Positions 10,701 through 19,300 of a stretch of DNA of 64,000 nt are shown here, in pieces; position 1 is the stretch's first letter, and every line of letters starts with the position of its first letter. Source of the DNA: Paramoeba atlantica (taxonomy: Eukaryota; Discosea). A model generated the notes under the pieces. The model ran no database searches, was not told the origin of the DNA, and saw nothing but the letters and a program-made list of their open reading frames with translations. Position numbers and translations under genes: made by a program. The stretch lies in NCBI GenBank assembly GCA_977017575.1, contig CDRNVI010000020.1, positions 372,001 through 436,000 of the forward strand. Reading direction: 5' to 3'.

Positions 10701-11947
10701 CCCATCCCATGGGACCTCCCCCTACGACGACAACGGCAACGACGACAACGATGTCGTCAGTGGCTTTTCCTTTTCCTCTCCCCCACCCCCATGGGGCTAC
10801 CCTCCCTTTGGGTCATCGGAGGGAAATGCATGAAGCTTCTCCAATGTTTCATGAAAGCTCTCCGCATTTTTATGAAGGTTTAACTCTTCAAACACCCTTA
10901 ATCCCCTCGACACCGGGGGGGTCGAACCCGACAAGTCCTCAAGGAGTGAAGGATTATCCCGCGGCATGGGGAGAGAGCGGGTTCTCTTCTTCAGGGAGGC
11001 CGGCTCTCCCTGAACCACAGTTGAACCATGCAAAGGGGAAAAATAAGATAAGACAAAGGCTCTCGGGGGTCCATCTCTCGAAAGAGACCTTCCTGTCCTT
11101 TCCCATGACCCCTGAGGTCGGGTTGGGAAATGTATACAATCCCCTGGGGTCGTCCTATGCCCCTGTTGCCTCCTCTGTAGGGAAAAAAGAAAACCGTGCA
11201 GGACGGGTGGGGTCGTTACCTAAAATGAAAGGGGGTTTCATTCCCGAGGTAACGGGAACAGGGATGCCTTTTTTGGAAAAACAAAGTGTACATCCAGGTT
11301 GGGATTCTCACCCACTAGGTGAAGCAGAGCAAGGGGTAAATTTTGTACCCTATTCTACAGAGGCCTTGGGTTCGAATTCTTCTCATTTTACCCAAGGGAT
11401 GGGAAGACCCTTAAGGGATAGCTCTCAGATACGAGGAGGTTCTCTCCCAGGGGCGTTTGAGCACTTTCAGCGTCAGCCTCCCTCTGGAAATACATTTGAG
11501 GAAAACTTTATGTTAGGATACTCCTCTTCTCCTGGCTCTTATGTGGGATCGGGTGCGTCTCCAACCACTCTAGATCCCTTTTCCATTTCCTTTCCTACGG
11601 AAGAAAATAGTGAGCAGGATGAGCTATTAAATGCTGGGGAGGAATTGAATCCGTCTGAATATGTGGATGCCGCACGTGATGCCTCCAAGGTGCTTTCTGC
11701 GCTTAAAATGGCAACGCTTCAACAAGACCAAAACAACCAAAATGGGAAAGGAATAAGAGAGCTGGGAAAGGGTTCGGTCCAACCGGAGTCAGGTGCGTTT
11801 GAGCACTTCGAGCCTTCTCTCTCCCTGGGGGAGCTAGAGGAGAGTGGGTGGTCGCCGACGTTTTCGCAGCAAGGCAGAACAGCTGATCCCTCATTGGTGT
11901 CTATTTTGGAGAATTGGTCTCGTGCTCAGAATGAATCTACCGAATAA
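4745..11947 (+). CDS. Giant MATH-domain protein with His-, Pro- and coiled-coil regions (2400 aa)
   Basis: Start chosen at MGSSASRP, a good N-myristoylation motif (Gly2, Ser6). The longer frame from 4580 starts inside a LINE tail. In order: a proline-rich N-terminus; a His/Asn/Asp-rich stretch (about residues 240-365, starting HHHHDDDDNHSHH); a charged region; a MATH/TRAF-like domain (about 1030-1197), with YSPDFQYGGVPW, LALYLCQ, NDWGFNNVVSLEKLF and a final hydrophobic strand; a basic coiled coil (about 1330-1520); and a very Pro-rich region (about 1650-2020) with an eight-residue repeat (VPSERVYPQGI type). MATH domains bind proteins, often in ubiquitin or signalling scaffolds. No RING, BTB or protease domain was seen. 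I infer a membrane-anchored scaffold; substrate and partner are unknown. Confidence 0.72.
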   Translation: MGSSASRPDHSTPANVAFDETLHCKLDAPPPKIPTLPINPQSEIKTGIGKDLSLSRGIPFGSVGVTTTAVRRPMEISSESAAQSIPSIPLSLLSRQETKKKRRAQDPTEPRAWEDAAQITDTLTSATRPPLTPDSPTPHLNAPPPTALPSPPHPSSPCDTLYALLAALDALDHGTLSQIGPSRRLPPLFSPLSRSYDTSPQQHPETSLPSEDTTRTFSHPLPYLPPHDPTLPLPHPSLPLHHNTHHHHDDDDNHSHHNPHNEGPSHHSSPDEDTPHHSSPNDHNSSHPSSHNHDGPHHSPHNPRMMINNDEGHSHHTRHNHNDTPHPCSLKDEHHINHHSAHNSMRMMNHSNHNPNDSSPDSPSSLLSLSHTLRRDLTAALQQCKGSSGRSGSHPPPRARDKLNTLLLGRRFRELAGVAAMVAGAREREQGVQQEGQQRKEGRKEPTPIRGASADRAALRDPKVVERKVQWESARGRVSSGPGVSSVLLHGEEEGNGGIKAGVVEDGGRAVLNGEEHAGYLNAMRPTERDLLQHYLAEGNMEETLKLLEAMTRDRVVCGVEHLAGDPGEGVGKPFRTLSKGKAEDFLPSEMLPIGSHAVSASRVDYTRDNTAKCVPTPLEKSLAQISQRFRRPCFEDFVDALPKDFLSLAPSRVLKTATRFDARDLDTDDDQDDAENRSSTNAKEGSVIDKKAQISRIKDTKINDPTSSSADAALQKANEEYGRKKQEDYRMFATKKVRDEHGMVRAARGPFPPPCLADHTQDPLAEGRARRSLRGKHTPEEDEETGSNGTLTEEEERLQSEDHKSGHSSGSIETQTTGTSEKTDTKGEAAAQLNKAAPLPDVIEPDWRSVMEALSSETLRKVLEVLRPHPTKAQQQQQKKSPSATVAQLIFRLGVEKVIHAMEKQRLLEPLLRPKGTKSCLASRLESDFIPTMEEYPEIRKGIALALLLSQDIHTNANTQDLYERTVVSGLRAGLGSLRPRLLKKVVTEIAAYCKNKYATTDTSSQSSTRAFAPQNGEDPSNLSVDKQVEFVVWSVVPGERVRHKKERLASRRRKRGVGFFLEHAASVFHTGRVCFRLSRVSSLRKNPYRHYSPDFQYGGVPWSLLAMQHKDHLALYLCQTGNVHCKFILTLLHVNEGESIRNEGCQRFQSNSAENDWGFNNVVSLEKLFDPVGGFWDSETDSILVDIALMILDDPVPSPSLNSTVHPDLAPKLTTASQQSAINVGRTTLAPKEALDYTSHEDVFIKDVVSKSVLGSPTLDAKSGPENDLVTKTTTNITRRSVDFSKSKFTSNSVSIRFTGEATPSFTNESSTSELLQTAQANASLLELVEEELAGKEKEWKKKTTRHFKALRSKLYRDQEKERKSFSKDEEEARQKLYDAEKKSLGITKENTVKSKRASKASTFQQSSPEPATKQILVSFNDYGDKSLSCEIKEIQEATSAVRAETAKLTEDLSQLLSEKSTTERKITDIVSQERQTRQKLKLMRSKVARKQAILDDYSVTLRDLENSISHVRAQKESATGETKTKESKRAEPQLLNASTGKALHDTTIEKQDDSSTLSYSRSKSPRSPVPSTPPSLSRSSNKSKRGIKTGETRELRHSETSKKPLTSPGGDEKNGLSLEAESLLHSSGLPDNIAKDDPPLRDVLPTSTFHSPHVTPHTTLSPSALHKTPPGALPPPFPPVAPPLTIHPSQSLPFPSCSSTHEPPPYAPPHISPHPSTRSSPQRPPLPPSLPYPSQALPFPDPSLPHPSSSTLPFLPFPPPTPYGARSHLPYQGIPSPQGVLSQRASPQRVPSERAPPQGVPSERVPPQAVPSERVPSQGIPSERVYPQGIPSERVPSQGIPSERVYPQGIPASTTTNMYRIPNANTTPSLPQQQQQQQQPMELPLPPPPPPQTGTFPPPPLYPPHESSSSSTLPSPFPMTPAFPGPMGPHGPPGHGPLPPLQPPPVPPNAYTHVLPTRGGWEKGESGRKERKWETLMNPMALPHPMGPPPTTTTATTTTMSSVAFPFPLPHPHGATLPLGHRREMHEASPMFHESSPHFYEGLTLQTPLIPSTPGGSNPTSPQGVKDYPAAWGESGFSSSGRPALPEPQLNHAKGKNKIRQRLSGVHLSKETFLSFPMTPEVGLGNVYNPLGSSYAPVASSVGKKENRAGRVGSLPKMKGGFIPEVTGTGMPFLEKQSVHPGWDSHPLGEAEQGVNFVPYSTEALGSNSSHFTQGMGRPLRDSSQIRGGSLPGAFEHFQRQPPSGNTFEENFMLGYSSSPGSYVGSGASPTTLDPFSISFPTEENSEQDELLNAGEELNPSEYVDAARDASKVLSALKMATLQQDQNNQNGKGIRELGKGSVQPESGAFEHFEPSLSLGELEESGWSPTFSQQGRTADPSLVSILENWSRAQNESTE
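10078..10312 (+). repeat. 24-bp coding minisatellite in the MATH protein
   Basis: Roughly nine tandem units of 24 bases (consensus around CAAGGGATTCCTTCTGAACG) encode PSERV(P/Y)(S/P)QG(I/V). Units in the 3' half are almost identical, including a 48-base higher-order repeat alternating Pro and Tyr, which suggests recent expansion. Open reading frames on the other strand here are by-products of the repeat. Confidence 0.85.
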
Positions 11948-12421
11948 GGTCAAAATCCTTGAAAAAAGTGCTATTCTGTCGAAGTTACAATGAGTGCGAA
12001 CGGGCAGAGTACACCAGGATGTGAAAAACGGTGCATAGTCTCTATATTCTAAATTTTGTGTGCCAAATTGTTTGTTGTGTTTCTCGTACGAATACGCCAT
12101 CAAAGATCATTTATCTTTTTCTCTTTACAGACATGAAACAATGTCTTCAGTTCTGCTTAAAACGCGTGAAACCCCCGAAGATACCCCAAAAAAATGGGAG
12201 GAAATAATTTTTCTCTTCCCCTATTCCCCTTTTTTATCTCTTTATTTTTTATCTTTCAAAAAGATTACGCAAAATAAAACAAATTATTTCTTCTTGCTTA
12301 AAGCATTTCTCGTGTTACTCCTATTTCCTCGCCTACTGCCTATATTTTTTTAATTTTCTTCATTTTCCAAACTCTCTTTCTCTTTACTCCCCTTTCTCCT
12401 CCCACCTCTCCCCACGCCCCC
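11948..12421. other. Intergenic region with long pyrimidine tracts
   Basis: No gene is seen. Several pyrimidine-rich runs (12215-12265, 12345-12420) fit polyadenylation/trans-splicing signals between two co-directional genes. A 97-codon open frame here is low-complexity and hydrophobic and looks like chance. Confidence 0.5.
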
Positions 12422-13177
12422 ATGCTGCTTCGCTCCCCTCTCCATCTCGCCTCCACCCCCCGGATGCAGGACCCCCCGCGCTCCTCCCCCCTTAAATTTA
12501 TCCCCTACATGTTTCCCGGGCACTGGAACCTTAACCAGCGACACTGGATCAACCCACGCGACTGGAAACGCAACCCCTTCCGCCCGGTCTACCGCGAGAC
12601 CAATTTCCTCTCCTGCTGGCCCTCCGTGTTCTCCCGCTGGACCAAAGGAAAGCGAACGCTGCTCCACCTGCGCTACAGCCGCGAGGCGCTCGCGGAGATT
12701 CTGGACACCATCCCGGCTCATTTTCATGTGAGTGAGATTCGACGACCCCCGCAGCGGATTAAAGCCGAGAGCCACGGCATTGTGGACCGGTGGTGGACGA
12801 ACTACTGGACGCTTCACTCCATACGGTACCAGTGTTTGTTGGCCCATATGAAATGGAGACATGGCACCCCCTCGGGGATGCGCTCCAATTATGATGAGCC
12901 TTACTACTATGTAGACTACGAGGAGAGTAAGCTGTTGCGAGATCACCGCTCGAAGTGGATTAATATCCATCGAAGTTTTGCGGGGATGTCGAAGAAGATT
13001 CTGGATGCGGAGGCGGAGAATCGTTACGTGCACTACAAGCGGACCCAGGACCAGTTCTGGAGTAATCGCAGACTGTTGATTAACCGCGTGAAGGCGATGA
13101 TACGCACCGGGACGGCGATCTCTCCGTCGGATTTGCCCATCTCAACATATCGTATGGATGCGTTCGAAGCGGAATAG
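12422..13177 (+). CDS. Small basic orphan protein, possibly mitochondrial (251 aa)
   Basis: I do not recognise this protein. It is rich in Trp, Tyr, Arg and His (for example FPGHWNLNQRHWINPRDWKR and DRWWTNYWTLHSIRYQC) and soluble, without membrane segments. Its first 25 residues are rich in Arg, Ser and Leu and lack acids, as in a mitochondrial presequence. The Trp/Arg-rich composition recalls lineage-specific mitochondrial ribosomal proteins of kinetoplastids, but this is only an impression. The start is uncertain: the long pyrimidine tract runs up to and past the first ATG, and a second in-frame ATG at YMFPGHW is possible. It lies on the same strand between two giant genes and ends in TAG. 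Codon use is GC-richer than that of the LRR genes. Confidence 0.7.
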   Translation: MLLRSPLHLASTPRMQDPPRSSPLKFIPYMFPGHWNLNQRHWINPRDWKRNPFRPVYRETNFLSCWPSVFSRWTKGKRTLLHLRYSREALAEILDTIPAHFHVSEIRRPPQRIKAESHGIVDRWWTNYWTLHSIRYQCLLAHMKWRHGTPSGMRSNYDEPYYYVDYEESKLLRDHRSKWINIHRSFAGMSKKILDAEAENRYVHYKRTQDQFWSNRRLLINRVKAMIRTGTAISPSDLPISTYRMDAFEAE

Positions 13178-13340
13178 GGTCCTAAAAATAATTGTAGTTT
13201 GAATAATTGAATTATCCATTCAAACCAAAGAATGGATTTAAATCCAGTATACAATATCTTTTACCTTGGAAAACAATCAAGGCAACAGGAAAACTTTTTT
13301 CCTTCATTTTACGTTGTTCTTGTGATCATCTCTAGTACAT

Positions 13341-13366
13341 TGTATCAATTTTTGCCCCCAACCTAG
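13341..13366 (+). promoter_or_regulatory. Predicted trans-splice acceptor of the Scc2-like gene
   Basis: The tract CAATTTTTGCCCCCAACCTAG ends in AG two bases before the ATG in CCATGG at 13369. This is a compact acceptor/start arrangement and supports the start. Confidence 0.55.
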
Positions 13367-13368
13367 CC

Positions 13369-16300
13369 ATGGAAACCCCAGACCCTACATCTTCCCCTGT
13401 CGAATCTTCTTCCCCGACCCCCGACTCCTCTCTGCGGCTGCCTCCCCCTTTTTGCTTTCACAACCTTATTGATATCTCACCCTCCCTACTCGAGGCTCTC
13501 CCGCTTCCTTGCTTTGAATTTCCGGATCGTTTTCTCTTTTCGAGTTCCCCACGTGTACAAAGTTACGAAGACAGTGAAAGCCCAGAGGCGACTAAAGGCC
13601 GTGTCCTTCACCCCCCAAACTTACGTGAAATACTCGCCCCGGGGTTGTACGATACTTTTTTTGGATTACAGGAAGAACAACCATTTGAGAACGAGGAAAC
13701 AACAAGAGTCAAAGTTGAGTCATCTCTGCAACACGAAAAAAATGAATCTTCCTTTGCAAAAGATAATCTGCCGTACTCTGGAACAGACGCCAAACACGCA
13801 AACTTGAATGTTAATACAAGTACAGAGCCCGATGTGTTTCCTGAGACCGATACCCCACGAGTTACCAACTGGCTACCACGAGAGTGTGACGGGTCGCTTC
13901 CCTCCGAGCCCGACCTCTCGGATCGTATTCTCCAATCCTACAAGCAGTCCTGTATTACGCATCTGCAGCTGAACTCCGAGGCCCCGTTTCGAGAGGAGTC
14001 ACTGAACCCTGAAGGCGCTGCGTGGCTGAATGAGGACTCGCTGATCAGTCGGATGGCCCGGCAAGTCGTGCAGCTCGCAAACCCGGGAATCATAAATGAG
14101 AATAAAGAAAAGGAAAAGGCTTCGTCCGTTGTCGGCTCTGCGAAAACCCGTGAGCGTCTGGCATCCGCCCAGCCGGTTCCTCTTCAAATGAGGAGCCGAG
14201 AAACGGTCTCGCAGTTAGGAAACATTTCGGTACTGGCCGGGAAGGTTGACATGTCACTGCCCGAGGACGTTGCAAGCTCTTCTTCGGTGTCGTTATCGAA
14301 GAAAAAAGAAGGTGGGGCGTTTTTAAATATGGGAAGAGTGGACTCAAGTATGGAGGCGACGCAAAGTCCACCAGAGCTTAAAGAGGAAGAGATTGCGCAA
14401 ACAATTTCGACTGCAGAAAGAGAAAAACAATCCCAGGGGATTCGAAAATGTGATTTGACTTTAAAGGACGAAAAATTGGATCTGGTGACCGAATCTAGAG
14501 TATCGTTGGTTCAGAAAAATGTTTTACGTGGGGAGGGAGTAGGTTCACGTACGAGGGCAAAATGTGCCCAGAAAGAGGACACCGCGCGTGGCATGGTTTC
14601 GAAAACTGACGCGGTTTCGGAAACTATGCTTGCGGCTACGGATTCTTGTGTGTCTGACTTGAGTTTGCAAATTAGAGAGCAAAAGACAAAGGAAAAAATA
14701 AAGTCTGAACTGAGTGCGAAGAGACAGCGTCCGGCGCGGAAACCTGAGAAAATATTTGATCCAGTGAAGGAATTGTGCGAGACTGTGCCTGCTGTCGATT
14801 TTTTATGCAATGACTTGGGATCTTGGAGGACGTGGCTGGCTGTCTTCACCGACCTGTACAAGGACAAGTATCCTCTTCGCACCACACTTGAGTGTTTCCT
14901 TTATGTCTCAGAAAAAACTAGAGATCGAGTAAATGGTCTCACTTTCGAAAGATCGCATGAAGTATTATCTCTCTTTGCATGTCCCTCATCGAGAGAAAAT
15001 CAGGTCAATGTCTTAAATTTCTCAAAAAACGCCATCAAATCGATAAATGCATTCACACAATGCACAAATTTAGTAACGTTACACTCATCCTCAAAAAATG
15101 GGTTCGAAGAATGGATAGCACATCTGCTCAATGCTTTTCGTATCGGCGTCCTAAGTGCACTATGGACAGTACCCATGGAAACGTTTGATCGCAAAGCGCC
15201 TACTTTTGAAAACCCTCAAAAAGATTTAAAGGAGCTATCCAGCGACCAATATGTCTCTCTCCATGACTTTCATGCCTTATCCATGTCTTTGGAGCTATTG
15301 GATTCTGTGATGAACCTTCTTAGCAGCGTTGTACGAGGCTTCACAAAACTTGCACGTGAAGTGGCTTGCGACGTGTTTCCTGTTCAAACCACAAATCGCA
15401 GAAAGGCGAAAGAGCGGAACTGTCCTCCTGAGAAGAATGATGGTTCCCTCAAAAACTTTCTTGGTTGCTTGTCGGACGTCCTCTCTACCATTTTTCGTAA
15501 CTTTATTCGTGTCTTACGTTGGACACGCTGTCCGTTGCTCCAAGAAATTGAAAGGAGAGAGCAGTTGGCTAATTTTGCCCTTCAAACGTTATGTATACCG
15601 ATCAACAGCATCACGTCGCATGTGAGTCCAGCGGTAGCTTTGCTACATAGCTTATGTATACCACGCGTAATGATTTACAATAGCACGACTATGGCCTGTG
15701 AAGTATCTGCGCGATTGCAAGAGGGCACAACATCTGATCTTTGCGATTTTCTTCGCTATCAGGTTTTAAATAGTATGACTCGTGCTGTTGATCTCGACAA
15801 TTACTTGCATCTTCCAATCGAGGGCAAAAATATTACCATTTTTAGCTCACTGGTTCAACTGCTTCTCCTCTCACAGCCCTCTGACTCCACAGGGCTGCAC
15901 GAAACAATGGCAAGAATATCGCAATCGCTTTGTACTCACGTTCTCTCTTCCTTTGGTATACTTGAGGCGGTGAAACCCATCGACAATGCCGCAAATCCTG
16001 AGTTTAAGGAGAGAAAAACACGTAAGGCTAAACCTTCACGTCCAGCTCGATCCGAGCGTATTGTTCAAGAAGATCCCGCAGTACTCCAAAAATGGTTTGA
16101 TCACCTTTTAGAGGACGCCTTGTTTTGTGCCACTCTTCCCCAATATCCTCACGCTGCTCCCTTCGTCATGCATCTAACCAATTACATTTTGGCTCACTGC
16201 GTACGTCCACTCTTGCAAGAGGATCATCAAGAACGTGCAGCGAATTTTGTTCCTTTCGAAAACTTAACTTCTGCCCAGCGTGACAAAATTTTATATTGGG

Positions 16301-19300
16301 GGCTTCACACACTGACGCAAATTTTGCGTTGGTCAACGATACATTCCAAATATTTTGAAGAAAAGGCTATTCTACCCCCTCATGTTCCTTTTCACAAAAC
16401 GGTCGATCCCTCGGGGAATGGAATCGAAATCTCACAAAGCACGTCCAGTGCACTAACTCAAGTTCTTGATCGGCTCTACGACGACTGGTTTCGTACTCCT
16501 ACTAAACTTCTAGATCTGGTTGAAACGTCCACAAAATCGGTAAGAAAAAAGAAACATGGAAAAGTTATGAAAAATGGCCCGACTACCCCTCTCCTGGACC
16601 CAAACTCTACCAAGGACTACCCCGAAGAGACTCATCGCGCGAGATGTCTACTCTTCCGATCTCTACAATCCGAATTAATTGAGAATCCCGAAAATGCCAC
16701 AGCCATCCTCGCGGCTCTCTCCACCCTCACACACGAGTGGGAAACGAACGAACGCAAACGCGCCTCCGAAAGCGAAACAAAAAATGAAATATTGGACTTT
16801 GCGCAACACACCGCAGCGGCTGAGTTTTACCACAGTGTATTGCATCGTGAACTCCGCAACTCACTCGACCGCGGGGGATCGGCCTCCTGTATAGCGTTAC
16901 CTCCGGAGTTCTGGCTTTGTCTGCCTCATATCTCGATCGAAATCAAAAAGAGCTTCTCTCGAAGCTCTTCGTCTTTTCTACCTCCCCCTAGTCGTCTCGA
17001 TTCGCTACGAGGGATGGTGCTTTATTTAATTTTTACTACTAAAGCCCAAACGCAAAATGTTTTCTCCCATTCTTTTACTCAGCGTTTGGTCTATGCGCTC
17101 CTGAGTGCATTTCTCCATCCCAGGTGCGGGGCTTCACTTCGTAAAAAAGTGGTCGGGTTACTGAAAAGTTATTTCACGGTTGACTCCTCAGCGTTTCGTA
17201 CGCTTTGGCCTTCATTGCTCCGGGCACTGCGGGATGACAGTGCGATTGTTCGAGAAGCCGTGCTTCAATTGCTTCCGCTCTGTGTTCGCTTTTTTGCACA
17301 GCACACGGAGAAAATGTATGGCTCGCTTTTGAAGAGTGTGCTTGAGGCCGTCGGGGACTCGAGTGAGCTGGTGGCGAAACGAGCGCTCGGGGTGCTTCAG
17401 AATTTATTGGAAGAGGGAAAACGGAAGCAGGTGGCAGGGATGTACCGCATTCGATTTCATGTGCTCTGTGAGTTGTTGAAAAAGACTTCCTGGATGGAGG
17501 CCGATAAAGTGAAAATACATCGGAGTGTCGCGGAGACAATTTGGAGTGTTCTGTTTTCCGAAACCGACCCTAAGGCGCTTGGTGGAAAGGACAACGATTT
17601 GTCTGAAAGATCGGGTAGTAAGCATGAGGACAGATCAACACATTTACATGTCCGTTCCCGCGGCGCAGACGAAGCGTTAAAGACGACATGGGACCAAGCA
17701 CTGTCCTTGTTCATACACCTGGTCTGTGCAGATTCGCCTGATCCTCCCTTTGAACAGGTCGCAACCGAATCGAGTTTTCTTTTTCAAGCTCTCGCATGCA
17801 TTCTTGGTGAGGAGTCTGAGACCTCTCTGGTTTCAAACTACACTTCCGAAGACAAAGACACATCAACTAACAAACAGAATACACGTACTCAAGCCAAAAG
17901 TGCAACAGTCCGACAATCTCGAGAGCACCATGTACAGCAACTTGTGACTCGACTCCTAGCGCTTCTTCGCGATCTCCACAACCCTACCCCTACAATGACT
18001 TCCCACCCAAACCTCCTCCCGAGCACCTGCCCCAAAGGAAGTCTCATGGCCTCTCTCCATCTCCTGCTTACTCTGGTTCCGCACGCCCTTAAACCGGCTC
18101 ACTTCTCCTCGCTCTGCAGCTACCTTTCCTGTACAGAAAAAAACAGTGCAACTTCCCCACAAGCTTCTCGTCCAAGCACCGACGAGGTGGTGGTGTTTAT
18201 TCACACCTGTGGGGCTGTAAAAGCGGTGATTACTTCTCTTAAAGTGCGTCGTTTAGACTCCACAAAATCATCTCTGCAAAATCACGCCTCTCTTAACCGT
18301 TGGGAGAGTCTCTCTACTCTAGTCTACAACCCACTCTCTCGAGTACTCTCCCGACACGTTGGTGATTTTCCCCAACGTGTGTTAATCCAGTGTATTGACA
18401 CACTCTGTGGGTTACTGCCCTCGGAGACGCTCTACGCCTCGGTCGATTCCTCTACAATGGCAGAGAGGCTTGAAAAAGGGTACTTGCCTGCTCTACAGGC
18501 GGTGTATGGGATATACAATCAATACTACGTTCGGCTAAGTACGGTGTCTCAAAAATGGACGCAGGCGAGCGTACAGAGCACAAACCATAAAAGCACGGGG
18601 TCAAATTCTCTACCTGATGGCACGGATCACAACGTTGCGTTTGTCCTTCGGTTTTTATTCATTCTCTCTCAATTTCTGCGCCGGTTTCCTCCCTGTTTTT
18701 CGTCTCTTAAGCCGAGTCTCCTCTCAAGAGATTCGGACAACGCGTCTCTTTGTCGAGGAGCGGGGATTTACCACAATCTCTACACCCTGTTTCGTACGCT
18801 GATGTCACACGTCGAGGCAAACGAAAATAACGCTAAAGGAAAACTCCTGCCGGTGTTATTACGCGCCTTCGGGTCGTTGTGCATTGCACGACCCGTGGAC
18901 TACCTCCCCTTATGTGAAACCGTCTTACGGCAATCCCTCTCGCTGGAATCCACCCACGAAACCCTCTCCCCTGAGGAACGCACCGCACTCCAACGTCAAG
19001 CCCTATGGTTTATCCATGACTTTTTAATCGAGGAAGAAAAATGTATCGAAGCCGCGGTACGAAACGAAATTCGACGCGATCGTGAAAAACAACAACAAAA
19101 CCAAAACCAAAAAATAAACCAAACGAACAACCCACAAAAAATACCCTCTTCCCCACAAACCCCAAAAGAAACGCACAACCCTAAAACCCAAACCTCTCGA
19201 ACCGCCACAACCCCCTTCCTACCCCCCCTGAGCCCCAACCCCCCCGAATCCCCCCTCCCCCGCCGCTCCTCCCAACCCGACCGCTCCAGCGGCATGACCC

